DNA of 63,519 nucleotides from Pyrinomonadaceae bacterium (GTDB lineage Bacteria > Acidobacteriota > Blastocatellia > Pyrinomonadales > Pyrinomonadaceae). The position numbers were made by a program, and so were the translations under genes. Positions 26,601-36,632 of this stretch are shown here, piece after piece; the first letter of the stretch is position 1; each line of letters begins with the position of its first letter. The stretch lies in assembly GCA_014534425.1 (NCBI GenBank), contig JACVRN010000018.1, positions 1 through 63,519 on the forward strand, in the 5' to 3' direction. The notes below the pieces were generated by a model. That model made no database searches. It had not been told where the DNA came from and saw nothing but the letters and a program-made list of their open reading frames with translations.

Positions 26601-27008
26601 CTGCTCTTCCAGGATTTCAACACGCCGACTTACAAGCTAATGCGAAACCCTGAAGTCTCTATTCGCTCGCGCGGCGTGATGGAGAAATGCACCTACTGCA
26701 TACAGCGCATACAGTACGCCAAGATTGAATCGGAGAAAGAGAATCGTTCCGTGCGCGACGGCGAGATTGTCACCGCATGCCAGGCCGCGTGTCCTGCGGA
26801 CGCCATAGTCTTCGGCAACGTCAACGACCCCGAAGCCCGCGTGTCGAAGCTCAAGGCCCAAGAGCGCAACTACGGGCTGCTCGCGGATTTGAACACGCGA
26901 CCGCGCACGACTTATCTTGCGGCCATAAAAAATATTAACCCGGAGATAGGGCCTGCGAGTTTGATGGGCAACATGAACCCTAACCAGGGCAAGCAGGGAG
27001 AGCATTGA
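23628..27008 (+). CDS. actB: Alternative complex III subunit B, molybdopterin-like/iron-sulfur fusion
   Basis: 1126 residues. A Tat-type segment NRRTFIKLMGASMALAGLSAC (split RRTFIK and a Cys lipobox-like end, about 58-78) directs export. A complex iron-sulfur molybdoenzyme-like domain follows (80-830), which in ActB is thought to lack the cofactor. The ferredoxin-like domain (about 870-1080) has clusters CIGCNACVVAC, CMHCENAPCEPVC, CVGTRYCSNNC and CTYCIQRIQ...CQAAC. A 90-residue Gln/Asn/Ser/Ala-rich insert (about 545-635) interrupts the first domain. ActB binds ActC, the quinol-oxidising membrane subunit. Confidence 0.95.
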   Translation: MSTEERQKNFALLRERLLKTRGKEYWRNLGELADSDEFQELVEREYPHAAEEWDDSLNRRTFIKLMGASMALAGLSACAYQPTETIVPFVRQPEGYTPGKPSFYATAMSLGGAATGLLVRSNEGRPTKIEGNELHPASLGASDAYSQASILGLYDPDRSQVLNFRGEIRTWSAFLGAISEALDNQRPKQGAGLRFLTETVTSPTLAAQIADILREFPQARWYQYEPVGRGQANTGAFQAFGQPVNVIYDFTRADRILGLDADFLACGPTSLRYGRQFASRRRVEGEGGAERMNRFYCVESTYTNTGASADHRWPLRPSEIEGFARAVAAKLGVSMAGTAQAPASIPSNVIDAIARDLQQAGRAALVIAGDEQTAIIHALAHAMNQKLGSVGNTVSYTDPLEFRPPGQENTSLDSIAELRQLVQDMNSGTVDVLVMVGGNPVYNAPADLQFRQSMEKAGLRIHLSLYDDETSALCHWHVPESHYLESWGDARAFDGTVSIVQPLIAPLYRGTKSPIEFLAAFTQQPERTGYEIVRAFWQGKIGAGGVALRSSTAQGTGQRAASAQQPATVNQNATQNTGQAVSNQNANNSGNNQAASSASSNTSANSSQAGLTPQTSTVQASGGANAGASAANDFESQWRRALHDGVIANTALPTRTVSLAGNWDNAPQPPPANPNELEIVFRADPSIYDGRFANNGWLQELPKPLSKITWDTAALISPATARRLGLENDLGWKGGEWKQTVVNLTFQNRTVPFPVWVQPGQADNTVTVHLGYGRWRAGHAGTQTERSDTPNFENAYALRTSNALWSGTGLRLEKTADIYQIATTQLHHLMENRDLVRAGTLEDYKKNPSFAPEEKHEPPRQETMYENYDYSKGYAWGMAIDVSTCIGCNACVVACQSENNIPIVGKEQVLRSREMHWLRVDSYYKGDEANPNTFFQPVPCMHCENAPCEPVCPVAATVHSAEGTNDMVYNRCVGTRYCSNNCPYKVRRFNFLLFQDFNTPTYKLMRNPEVSIRSRGVMEKCTYCIQRIQYAKIESEKENRSVRDGEIVTACQAACPADAIVFGNVNDPEARVSKLKAQERNYGLLADLNTRPRTTYLAAIKNINPEIGPASLMGNMNPNQGKQGEH

Positions 27009-27012
27009 GAGT

Positions 27013-28407
27013 ATGTCTCAAAGAGTAGACGAACCGCATGACGACATGCGTATGCACATCACTGCTCCGGTCATAGAGCCGGGCTATGATTTCGGCACGG
27101 TCACGGACAAGATAAGCGCGATTGTCCTCAGGCGCAGGACGCCGCCGGGCTGGTTCTTCGGCTTCTCCATCTCGTTCATCATCACCATGATTTTGATGGT
27201 GACCATCACGCATCTGGTCTTAACGGGCATAGGCATCTGGGGAAACAACCAGCCGGTGGGCTGGTCTTTCGACATCATCAACTTCGTCTGGTGGATTGGC
27301 ATAGGCCACGCAGGCACCTTGATTTCGGCCATCCTGCTCCTGTTCCGTCAGACGTGGCGAACCTCCATTAACCGCTTCGCCGAAGCGATGACGCTATTCG
27401 CAGTAGCCTGCGCCGGACTCTTTCCCCTGCTGCACACGGGAAGACCATGGCTGGCTTACTGGCTCTTCCCCTATCCGAACACCATGGGGATTCAGCCGCA
27501 GTTCAGAAGCCCCTTAATGTGGGATGTGTTCGCGGTCTCGACCTACGGCACGGTCTCTGCTCTCTTCTGGTTCATTGGTCTCATCCCCGACTTTGCGACT
27601 CTGCGTGACCGCGCCAAGAGCCGCTTCTTTCAAGTCGTCTACGGGATGCTCTCTCTAGGTTGGCGAGGCAGCGCGCGTCACTGGTTCAGGTACGAGACGA
27701 CCTATCTGCTTTTGGCGGGACTCGCAACGCCGCTTGTGCTTTCGGTTCACACCATCGTCAGCTTCGACTTCGCCGTCTCTGTGATTCCGGGCTGGCACGC
27801 GACCATCTTCCCGCCCTACTTCGTGGCGGGCGCAATCTACGCGGGCTTCGCCATGGTGCTGCTTCTGACGATTCCCATCAGAAAGCTCTACGGCCTTGAG
27901 GATTTCATCACGGGCCGCCATATACGGAACATGGCGAAGATTATGCTGGCGACAGGGCTGCTCGTAGCCTACAGCTACATGGTGGAAACATTTACGGCGT
28001 GGTATAGCGGTAACGCCTATGAAGAGTACATGATCTTCAACCGCTTCAAAGGCCCGTATATGTGGCTCTACTGGCTGTTGATTTTCTGCAACGCGGTCGC
28101 GCCGCAGGTTCTCTGGTTCAGGCGCGTGCGCCACAGCAACGTGGCTATCTGGATAGTCTCGATTATCGTCAGCGTAGGCATGTGGCTTGAGCGCTTTATC
28201 ATCATTCCCGTCAGCCTGCACAGAGATTTTCTGCCCTCAAGCTGGGGCATGTACGCGCCGACCCTTTGGGATTGGACGATGTTCATAGGCACCATCGGTA
28301 TGTTCTTCCTGCTCCTTCTGCTCTTCATACGCTTCCTGCCCATGATCTCCATCTTCGAGATGCGAACTATCCTGCCGCAGGCTGAAATCAGAGAGGAAGA
28401 AGCATGA
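27013..28407 (+). CDS. actC: Alternative complex III subunit C, NrfD-like membrane subunit
   Basis: 464 residues. A polytopic NrfD/PsrC-type protein with about ten membrane helices, for example [38 protein letters not shown] and [28 protein letters not shown] subunit C binds quinol near the ActB iron-sulfur domain, and [12 protein letters not shown] is characteristic of these quinone-reacting subunits. It starts 4 bases after the actB stop, so translation is coupled. An ATTGATTCA-family hairpin follows its stop codon without ending the operon. Confidence 0.95.
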   Translation: MSQRVDEPHDDMRMHITAPVIEPGYDFGTVTDKISAIVLRRRTPPGWFFGFSISFIITMILMVTITHLVLTGIGIWGNNQPVGWSFDIINFVWWIGIGHAGTLISAILLLFRQTWRTSINRFAEAMTLFAVACAGLFPLLHTGRPWLAYWLFPYPNTMGIQPQFRSPLMWDVFAVSTYGTVSALFWFIGLIPDFATLRDRAKSRFFQVVYGMLSLGWRGSARHWFRYETTYLLLAGLATPLVLSVHTIVSFDFAVSVIPGWHATIFPPYFVAGAIYAGFAMVLLLTIPIRKLYGLEDFITGRHIRNMAKIMLATGLLVAYSYMVETFTAWYSGNAYEEYMIFNRFKGPYMWLYWLLIFCNAVAPQVLWFRRVRHSNVAIWIVSIIVSVGMWLERFIIIPVSLHRDFLPSSWGMYAPTLWDWTMFIGTIGMFFLLLLLFIRFLPMISIFEMRTILPQAEIREEEA

Positions 28408-28411
28408 AAGA

Positions 28412-28446
28412 ATTGAATCATCGGTTCATTGATTCAATGAATCAAT
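28412..28446. repeat. Hairpin of the ATTGATTCA family inside the act operon
   Basis: TTCATTGA (28425-28432) and TCAATGAA (28434-28441) form a perfect palindrome around one T, flanked by further ATTGAATCAT and AATCAAT units. It occupies the actC-actD spacer, ending about 10 bases from the actD ATG. It could tune expression or processing within the operon. Confidence 0.75.
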
Positions 28447-28456
28447 CTTTTTGATT

Positions 28457-29002
28457 ATGAAGAGATCAAAGATACCGCAGCTATACGGCTTGATGGCCGA
28501 GTTTGAAGACCCTACGGACGTGGTGACGGCTGCGCGCCGCACTTACGAAGAAGGCTACAGGCGTATTAATGCTTACTCGCCTTATCCGATTGAGGAGTTG
28601 TCGGAGGCCATAGGCTTTCACCGAACCATTCTGCCTTTGATTGTGCTGATTGGGGGAATCCTGGGCGGGCTGGCGGGATATTTCTTGCAGTTCTACGTGC
28701 ACGTCTTCGATTACCCGCTCAACATTGGCGGCAAGCCCTTGCATAGCTGGCCCGCTTTTATCCCTATCACTTTTGAGTGCACGATTCTGGCCGCAGCCTT
28801 TTCGGCTGTCTTCGGCATGCTCGCTCTCAACAAGCTGCCGCAGCCCTATCATCCGGTCTTCAACAACCCGCGCTTCGCTCTTGCCACGCGCGACCGCTTC
28901 TTCCTGGTGATTGAGGCGCGCGACCCGAAATTTAATCACGAAGAGACCACGCGCTTCCTACAGAGCCTGGGGCCATACGAGGTGATTGATGTTGAGACTT
29001 AA
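28457..29002 (+). CDS. actD: Alternative complex III subunit D (DUF3341)
   Basis: 181 residues. A short N-terminal domain (LYGLMAEFEDPTDVVTAARRTYEEGYRRINAYSPYPIEEL, seen as the GLxAEF and DAYSPYPVE-type motifs) is followed by two membrane helices (about 55-78 and 100-124) and a C-terminal tail (RFFLVIEARDPKFN). This is the DUF3341 pattern of ActD, an accessory membrane subunit. ATG 28457 is chosen over the in-frame TTG 28451. The end overlaps actE by 14 bases. Confidence 0.93.
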   Translation: MKRSKIPQLYGLMAEFEDPTDVVTAARRTYEEGYRRINAYSPYPIEELSEAIGFHRTILPLIVLIGGILGGLAGYFLQFYVHVFDYPLNIGGKPLHSWPAFIPITFECTILAAAFSAVFGMLALNKLPQPYHPVFNNPRFALATRDRFFLVIEARDPKFNHEETTRFLQSLGPYEVIDVET

Positions 29003-29645
29003 GGAAAAAGTAGAAAGGCAAACGGCGAAGATGGCTGCGCCCGGGCGCGCGTCAACAGGGCCTCTTGTCCTAGTCTTCCTTCTGCCTTTTGCTTTCCTGC
29101 TTTCCGGTTGCCGACAGGACATGCAGGATCAGCCGCGCTACGAGGCTTATGAAAGAAGCGAGTTTTTCGACAACCGCATGGCTTCGCGCCCGCCCGTAGA
29201 GGGAACGGTTGCGCGCGGGAGCCTGCGCGAGAACGCAGCGCTTTACACGGGCAAGACAGGCACAGGCCCGCAGGCCCAGCTTGTAGACACCATGCCCATA
29301 GAGGTCAACGAGCAAATCATTCGTCGCGGACAGGAGCGCTTCAATGCTTACTGTGCGGTGTGCCACGGCATGACGGGCAAGGGCGATGGCATGGTCGTGC
29401 GCCGTGGCTTTCGCGCGCCGCCGCCTCTGACGAATGATCGTTTGATGGAGGCTCCAGTAGGACATTTCTTCGACGTGATGACGAACGGCTTCGGCGCTAT
29501 GCCGGATTACGCGGCGCAGGTGTCCCCCGAAGACCGTTGGGCGATTGTCGCTTACATACGCGCGCTTCAACTGAGCCAGCGTGCGCCGATTGCCGAGTTG
29601 CCGCCGGACGCTCGACAGAAACTCGAAGCCGGAGGACAAAAGTAA
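28989..29645 (+). CDS. actE: Alternative complex III subunit E, monoheme cytochrome c lipoprotein
   Basis: 218 residues. A lipoprotein signal ends in LLSGCRQD; the mature protein has EPMR-like QPRYEAYERSEFF and one heme site CAVCH (about 121-125), with a Met ligand probably in the NGFGAMPDYA segment. In ACIII ActE passes electrons from ActA to the oxidase. The N-terminal 30 codons are rich in AAAGG-type and inverted CCTTT-type runs that resemble the intergenic repeats. It overlaps the actD stop and is followed by actF after 5 bases. Confidence 0.93.
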   Translation: MLRLKEKVERQTAKMAAPGRASTGPLVLVFLLPFAFLLSGCRQDMQDQPRYEAYERSEFFDNRMASRPPVEGTVARGSLRENAALYTGKTGTGPQAQLVDTMPIEVNEQIIRRGQERFNAYCAVCHGMTGKGDGMVVRRGFRAPPPLTNDRLMEAPVGHFFDVMTNGFGAMPDYAAQVSPEDRWAIVAYIRALQLSQRAPIAELPPDARQKLEAGGQK

Positions 29646-29650
29646 AACTC

Positions 29651-30919
29651 ATGGATGCTTCGCACACGACTCCGGTAGAGACCAGTCGCTTTCAGATGCG
29701 TGCGCTCATCGTAGGCATCATCTGCATATTGCTGTGCGTGGTGGGCGCGTTTCTTATCACGGACGGCCTCAGGCAATTCTTTCACGCCTACCTGATGGGC
29801 TACGTCTTCTGGACGGGCGTCTCGGTAGGAAGCCTTGCCATACTGATGCTGCATCATCTTTCGGGCGGAGGATGGGGACTCGTCATACGCCGCATACTGG
29901 AAGCCGCTACACGGGTCATCCCGCTCATGTTCGTGCTCTTTCTTCCGGTCTTCTTCGGCATAAGGACTCTGTACGAGTGGGCGCGCCCCCTGGAGACAAT
30001 CCCGGAAGGTCATCGTGAAGTCATAGCGCACAAGACGCCTTACCTGAATATTCCTTTCTTCATGGGCCGCTTCGTCTTCTACTTCGTGGTCTGGGGACTG
30101 CTGATGTTCTTTTTGAACAAGTGGTCGCTGGAGCAGGACAGGACTGCCGAGCCTGGATTGAGAAAGACTATGCAGGGTTTGAGCGGCCCCGGCCTGGTGC
30201 TCTTTGGACTCACGGTCACGTTCGCGGCGACCGACTGGGTAATGTCGCTTGAGCCTGAGTGGTTTTCTACCATCTTCGGCCTGCTGATTATGGCCGGATG
30301 GGGACTGAGCGCCTTCGCCTTCGTCATCATAGTGGCGTCACGATTGGCGAATCGCCCGCCGCTCGCAGGCGTTATAGCTCCCCTGCATTTTCATGACCTC
30401 GGAAAACTGCTGCTCGCGTTTGTCATGATTTGGGCCTACTTCGGATTTTCGCAGTTCCTGCTCATCTGGTACGGCAACCTGCCGGAAGAGATTCCCTGGT
30501 ACCTGGAGAGGATGCGAAGCGGCTGGCAGTACGTCGGACTCATACTCGTGCTCTTTCACTTCGCAGTGCCCTTCTTCCTGCTGCTCTCAAGGAATCTGAA
30601 GCGTCACGCGCGCACGCTGGCAATCATAGCGGGGTTGTTGATGGTCATGCGGCTGGTTGACCTCTTCTGGATGATTGCGCCCGTGGCCGAAGTTCACGGG
30701 GGCGGGGCCTTGGGCCTCGTTCTCAATTACTGGATGTACCTGCTCGCGCCCGTTGGCATAGGCGGCCTGTGGCTCTCCTATTTCGCTCATCAGTTAAGAC
30801 AGCGCGCACTTCTTCCCATCAACGACAAGGGAATGGAGAACCTGCTCGAACAAGCGGCGGCGGCGCGTCATCATCATGAGCCGGAGCTTCAAGGGATTGA
30901 TCGCCCGGAGCATATCTAG
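29651..30919 (+). CDS. actF: Alternative complex III subunit F, polytopic membrane subunit
   Basis: 422 residues. About ten membrane helices beginning at residue 15 (MRALIVGIICILLCVVGAFL) and including YVFWTGVSVGSLAILMLHHLSGGGWG, typical of ActF/ActC-like quinol:cytochrome c oxidoreductase subunits. ActF resembles ActC and contributes to the membrane part of the complex. ATG at 29651 starts MDASHTTPVE; the longer open frame upstream lies within actE and is not used. The TAG stop overlaps the ribosome site of the next gene. Confidence 0.93.
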   Translation: MDASHTTPVETSRFQMRALIVGIICILLCVVGAFLITDGLRQFFHAYLMGYVFWTGVSVGSLAILMLHHLSGGGWGLVIRRILEAATRVIPLMFVLFLPVFFGIRTLYEWARPLETIPEGHREVIAHKTPYLNIPFFMGRFVFYFVVWGLLMFFLNKWSLEQDRTAEPGLRKTMQGLSGPGLVLFGLTVTFAATDWVMSLEPEWFSTIFGLLIMAGWGLSAFAFVIIVASRLANRPPLAGVIAPLHFHDLGKLLLAFVMIWAYFGFSQFLLIWYGNLPEEIPWYLERMRSGWQYVGLILVLFHFAVPFFLLLSRNLKRHARTLAIIAGLLMVMRLVDLFWMIAPVAEVHGGGALGLVLNYWMYLLAPVGIGGLWLSYFAHQLRQRALLPINDKGMENLLEQAAAARHHHEPELQGIDRPEHI

Positions 30920-30933
30920 GAGGTATTCAAGTT

Positions 30934-31500
30934 TTGGCTAGAGGACACGACCCGCGCATACACGAAACGCCGGACGCTTCCGACATCAGAAACCCTGACA
31001 TCACGCACGAGGTCTCGGATGTCAACACGCGCGGCATCTTGTGGTTCGTGCTGTTTCTCGCGGGCCTTATCGTCGCGGCGCTCCTTCTACTGCGCGGCAT
31101 GTACAACATCTTCGAGTCTTGGGCGCGCAGGGCTGAAGGCGAAAAGCCCGTGATGGCGCGCACCTCGGAAGAGCGCCTGCCGCCTGAGCCAAGGCTACAG
31201 GCCGCGCCCGGCTACAAGGTGGAGGGACAAGACCTTGAGCTTAAAGAGCCGCAGGCGGAGTGGAAGGTTGTGCGCCGCAAGTGGGAGGAAGAACTGACGA
31301 GCTACGGCGTCGTAGACCCCGACCAGAAGATTGCGCGCATGCCCATTGACGATGCGATTAAGACAATCGCTCAACAGGGCATCAAGCCCGTGAAGGCTCA
31401 GAACAGTAATCAACAACAGCAAGCGGGCGGTCAAACGCCGTCGCCGCAGGTTCCTTCTGACTCAAGCTCGGGGCGACAGACCGAGCGCAAACAACCATGA
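30934..31500 (+). CDS. Small single-span membrane protein of the act/cox operon
   Basis: 188 residues. Starts at TTG with a strong AGGAGG ten bases upstream (30918-30923), which settles the start. One membrane helix (about 30-50, GILWFVLFLAGLIVAALLLL), then a conserved-looking outer segment with LPPEPRLQ, WEEELTSYGVVDPDQKIARMPIDDAIKTI, and a Gln/Ser-rich tail. Proteins with this 'EPRLQ ... RIPID.A' pattern occur beside ACIII and oxidase genes and are presumably assembly or accessory proteins; the function is not established. Its stop overlaps the sco start (ATGA). Confidence 0.85.
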   Translation: MARGHDPRIHETPDASDIRNPDITHEVSDVNTRGILWFVLFLAGLIVAALLLLRGMYNIFESWARRAEGEKPVMARTSEERLPPEPRLQAAPGYKVEGQDLELKEPQAEWKVVRRKWEEELTSYGVVDPDQKIARMPIDDAIKTIAQQGIKPVKAQNSNQQQQAGGQTPSPQVPSDSSSGRQTERKQP

Positions 31501-32468
31501 AAGATTTAGCAGTACCCATTATGAAAAGAGCGGAAAGCGGAAAGATGACGAGAGAAGCACAAGGGCACACGCAGAGTCTTGCCGTCTGCTCTCTGCTCTC
31601 CGCTCTCTGCTTGCTTATCTTCTGCACCCTCGCAGGCGCGCAGCAGGGCGGCTCAATGGCACCTGACCCGCTCCCTAAGAATAGTGAGCCGAAGATAGTG
31701 CAGCCCGCAGACGCGCCAAAAGAGAATCTGCCCGCGCCGCTTCGAAAGGTAGGGATTGACCAGAGGCTCAACAATCAGGTGCCGCTCGATCTGGTTTTCC
31801 GCGACGAGAACGGGCAAGAGGTAAAGCTCGCTCAGTATTTCGGTCACAAGCCCGTCGTCCTGTCGCTCGTTTATTACGATTGCCCTATGCTCTGCACGCA
31901 AGTGCTGAACGGTCTGGTGGGAAGCCTGAAGGCTTTGAAGTTCGACGTCGGCAGGGATTTCGAGGTCGTGACCGTGAGCTTCGACCCAAGGGAAAAGCCT
32001 GAGCTTGCCAGGCAGAAAAAAGAGGGCTACATGGTGCGCTATGGCCGCGAAGGCGCGGCGGCTGGCTGGCACTTCCTGACCGGCGACAAGGCTTCGATTA
32101 CCGCTTTGACGGAAGCGGTCGGATTTCATTTCGCGTGGGACGAAGAGACGCAGCAGTTCGCGCACGCTTCGGGCATCATGATTCTGACGCCGGAAGGAAA
32201 AATTTCGCGCTACTTCTACGGCATAGAGTACGCGCCCAGAGACATGCAGCTTGGGCTGGTCGAAGCTTCAAATAACAAGATAGGCTCGCCCGTAGACCAG
32301 ATTCTTCTCTACTGTTTTCACTACGACCCGCAGACCGGACGCTACGGCTTCGTCATCATGAACGCCATACGAATCCTGGGCTTTGCGACCTTCGCGGGTC
32401 TCGCCCTGCTCATCTTCGTTTTGAAGCGGCGCGAGGCCGAAAGGCAGAGAGCATTGAGGGAGGCTTAA
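31497..32468 (+). CDS. SCO1/SenC-family copper chaperone
   Basis: 323 residues. A thioredoxin-fold protein that delivers copper to the CuA site of oxidase subunit II. Signal peptide (about 27-48), then LAQYFGHKPVVLSLVYYDCPMLC with the copper ligands Cys129 and Cys133, and the His ligand in FAHASGIMIL (about 221). A C-terminal membrane helix (about 288-310) is an addition seen in bacterial members of this branch. The first 45 codons coincide with an inverted GAGCGGAAAG/CTCTCCGCTC repeat. It lies directly upstream of coxB, as expected. Confidence 0.92.
   Translation: MKDLAVPIMKRAESGKMTREAQGHTQSLAVCSLLSALCLLIFCTLAGAQQGGSMAPDPLPKNSEPKIVQPADAPKENLPAPLRKVGIDQRLNNQVPLDLVFRDENGQEVKLAQYFGHKPVVLSLVYYDCPMLCTQVLNGLVGSLKALKFDVGRDFEVVTVSFDPREKPELARQKKEGYMVRYGREGAAAGWHFLTGDKASITALTEAVGFHFAWDEETQQFAHASGIMILTPEGKISRYFYGIEYAPRDMQLGLVEASNNKIGSPVDQILLYCFHYDPQTGRYGFVIMNAIRILGFATFAGLALLIFVLKRREAERQRALREA
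31522..31612. repeat. Imperfect AGAGCGG-type inverted repeat within the sco signal-peptide region
   Basis: The left part AAGAGCGGAAAGCGGAAAG and the right part CTGCTCTCTGCTCTCCGCTC are imperfect inverses with an intervening stretch. They match the arm-loop-arm design of the intergenic repeats but are translated as SGKM... and CSLLSALCLL. Confidence 0.5.
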
Positions 32469-32477
32469 AGTTTCACA

Positions 32478-33598
32478 GTGAACTCATTATTCCTACTACG
32501 TAATTTTCCGCTCTTTCCCGACGAAGGCTCGACCGTCGCCAGAAACGTTGACGGCCTCTTCTTCTTTATCACAGCCGTCAGCGCTTTCTTCTCAGTCCTG
32601 ATTGTGGCCGTCATCATCTACTTCTTCATACGGTATCGCAGGCGTTCGGAAACTGAAGCGCCCCAGCCCATAGAAGGCTCTAACAAGCTGGAGATTACCT
32701 GGACGGTGATTCCCTTCGGCCTTGTCATGATTATGTTTCTCGGCGGCGCTTACGTCTATTTCACCATGGCGCGCCCGCCGCGCGACACAATGGACATCTA
32801 CGTCGTAGGCAAACAGTGGATGTGGAAGATTCAGCACCCTGAAGGAAACCGCGAGATTAACGAACTGCACGTTCCGGTCAACACCAGCATTCGCCTTACC
32901 ATGACGACCGAGGACGTGATTCACAGCTTTTATATCCCGGACTTTCGCATCAAGCAGGATGTTGTGCCGGGCCGCTACACGACCATGTGGTTCAAGGCGA
33001 CGAAGCCCGGCAAGTACCAGCTATTCTGCGCCGAGTACTGCGGGACGAATCACTCAGGGATGATAGGGACGATTTACGTCATGGAGCCTGCGGACTACGA
33101 AGCATGGCTTTCGGGCGGAGCAGCCGAAGGGTCTCTGGCTTCGCAGGGGCAAAAGGTCTTTCAGGACTTGGCCTGCAATACCTGTCACCGCTCGGACGCG
33201 CAGGGTAGAGGGCCTGTGCTGGACGGTCTCTTCGGAAAGCCTGTTCAGATTCAGGGCGGGCAGACTCTAGTCGCGGACGAATCTTACCTGAGGGAATCAA
33301 TCCTGAACCCGCGCGCCAAGCTGGTGATGGGCTTTGAACCCATCATGCCGACTTTTCAGGGACAGGTTTCTGAAGAGCAGCTTCTGCAATTAATAGCTTA
33401 TATCAAATCTTTGGGCGCGCCCGGCGAACAGCAGCAACAGGGTTCAATCAACACTCCTCAGCAGAGCAACCAGCGCCCGACCAGCGTGCCCACCTCCGCC
33501 GCCGGGGCTAATCGCGGCGGAGCGCCGAACTCTAATCAAGCGAATACGGGTGCAGCCAATCAAACAAGGACACCGGCCCGACAAGGAAATAGAGAGCA

Positions 33599-33602
<4 letters not shown>
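32478..33602 (+). CDS. coxB: Cytochrome c oxidase subunit II with fused cytochrome c (caa3 type)
   Basis: 374 residues. Two membrane helices (about 26-52 and 77-97), then the CuA domain with His149, Cys184, Cys188, His192 and Met195 ([12 protein letters not shown]). A C-terminal cytochrome c domain has CNTCH (233-237) and Met in EPIMPTF. The tail after about 310 is Gln/Asn/Ser-rich and disordered. It accepts electrons, here probably straight from ActE, and passes them to subunit I. Start is GTG; the stop overlaps the coxA start (ATGA). Confidence 0.95.
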
Positions 33603-35269
<1,667 letters not shown>

Positions 35270-35295
35270 AAGAACAGTTTTCAGGGAGCAGAAAA

Positions 35296-36111
35296 TTGGC
35301 TGAAGCAGTGCATACGACTATGGAGCATCCGGCATCGGCTCACGCGGCGTTGCAGCACCATTTCGAGAATATGGAGCAGCAGCGCGAGGCCGGAACTCTT
35401 GGCATGTGGATATTCCTCGTGACCGAAATCATGTTCTTCGGCGGGATGTTCATGGCCTACATCCTGTACCGCAGCTATAACGCGGACGCTTTCGCCGCCG
35501 CCAGCAACCGTCTCAACGTAACGATGGGTTTCATCAATACGATTGTGCTCATTTGCAGCAGTCTGACGATGGCCCTCGCCGTCTACTACTCGCAGGTGGG
35601 CAAGCGCAAGATGATAGTCGTCATGTTGATTTTGACGATGATGCTCGGCACGACCTTCCTGGTCGTCAAAGCCTTCGAGTACTACGACAAGTACGAGAAG
35701 AGCGAGATTCCGGGCCGTCTCTTCCCCAGCCGACCGTTCAACTGGTATGCGGAAGAGGAGCATGGCAAGCAGGTGACGCAGGAACCCGCGCGCGACGCTG
35801 CGACCGAGCGCAATCCGCAGGCTGTGCCGACGGGACAGGAGCAAAAGCCGGACGCTAGCTTCGCCAGCCGCGCAGAGATGTTCTTCTTCATCTACTTCGC
35901 CATGACGGGCATACACGCCCTGCACATGGTCATAGGCATAGGCATGTTAATCGTCCTGACAATCATGGCTTGGCGCGACCGCTTTTCGCCTGAGTACCAT
36001 TCGCCCGTGGAGTTGGGCGGGCTTTACTGGCACTTCGTAGACATCGTCTGGATATTTCTCTTCCCGCTTCTTTACCTTTTGGGCGCGCACGGCATAAGCG
36101 GAGGCCACTGA
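35296..36111 (+). CDS. coxC: Cytochrome c oxidase subunit III
   Basis: 271 residues. A heme-copper oxidase subunit III with about five membrane helices: [43 protein letters not shown], and [19 protein letters not shown], ending [24 protein letters not shown] hydrophilic loop of about 60 residues (roughly 140-195) splits the helices and is longer than usual. I use the TTG at 35296 with GGGAG seven bases upstream; ATG at 35320 is an alternative. A much longer open frame upstream is only the coxA shadow. Confidence 0.92.
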   Translation: MAEAVHTTMEHPASAHAALQHHFENMEQQREAGTLGMWIFLVTEIMFFGGMFMAYILYRSYNADAFAAASNRLNVTMGFINTIVLICSSLTMALAVYYSQVGKRKMIVVMLILTMMLGTTFLVVKAFEYYDKYEKSEIPGRLFPSRPFNWYAEEEHGKQVTQEPARDAATERNPQAVPTGQEQKPDASFASRAEMFFFIYFAMTGIHALHMVIGIGMLIVLTIMAWRDRFSPEYHSPVELGGLYWHFVDIVWIFLFPLLYLLGAHGISGGH

Positions 36112-36129
36112 GGGAAACGAATTCGAATC

Positions 36130-36453
36130 ATGTCTGAACACATAGTCTCGAAAACAATTTACTTTCTAATCTTCGGCGCGTTGATGGTGCTGACGGTATT
36201 AACTTACTGGGTGGCGCTCTATGACTTCGGCGCTCTGAACGTAGTGATTGCGCTCGCCGTCGCCGTGACGAAAGCCTTGCTCGTGGTGCTCTTCTTCATG
36301 CACGTTCGCTACAGCACTCGGCTGACGAAGATAGTCGTCATATCGGGCTTCTTCTGGCTGGCTCTCTTGATTGTGCTCACGCTCTCGGACTACTTCACGC
36401 GCCCCGGCACAAGCGGCGTCGGCGGCGTCCCCGCATCAAGGAGCACGCGTTAA
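36130..36453 (+). CDS. Cytochrome c oxidase subunit IV (prokaryotic small subunit)
   Basis: 107 residues with three membrane helices (about 9-26, 34-54 and 68-86), including the ALLVVLFFMHVRYSTRLTK motif of caa3/cox4 small subunits. It probably stabilises the oxidase. Last gene of the respiratory operon; a hairpin repeat follows at 36461. Confidence 0.92.
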   Translation: MSEHIVSKTIYFLIFGALMVLTVLTYWVALYDFGALNVVIALAVAVTKALLVVLFFMHVRYSTRLTKIVVISGFFWLALLIVLTLSDYFTRPGTSGVGGVPASRSTR

Positions 36454-36460
36454 AGAGTTC

Positions 36461-36530
36461 TCAGGATAAGCAGGATAAAAGAAAGATTGCTTCTTCTTTA
36501 TCCTCTCTATCCTGTCCATCCCTGTTAATT
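36461..36530. repeat. Intergenic hairpin repeat, ACAGGATAG 9-mer family
   Basis: The left arm is short (TCAGGATAAGCAGGATAA). The right arm TTTATCCTCTCTATCCTGTC and the following CATCCCTGTTAATTT match 47101-47208 almost exactly. The loop is AAGAAAGATTGCTTCTT. It follows the last cox gene and could end the operon. Confidence 0.83.
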
Positions 36531-36632
36531 TCCTTCCTTCGCTTTAACATCTTCCCCTTTTGCCTTATCGGGCCGGTTGCTGCTAAAGTGTCTGGTTTCG
36601 CTTGAGCCGAAATTTTTTAGCTAGAGGTATTC

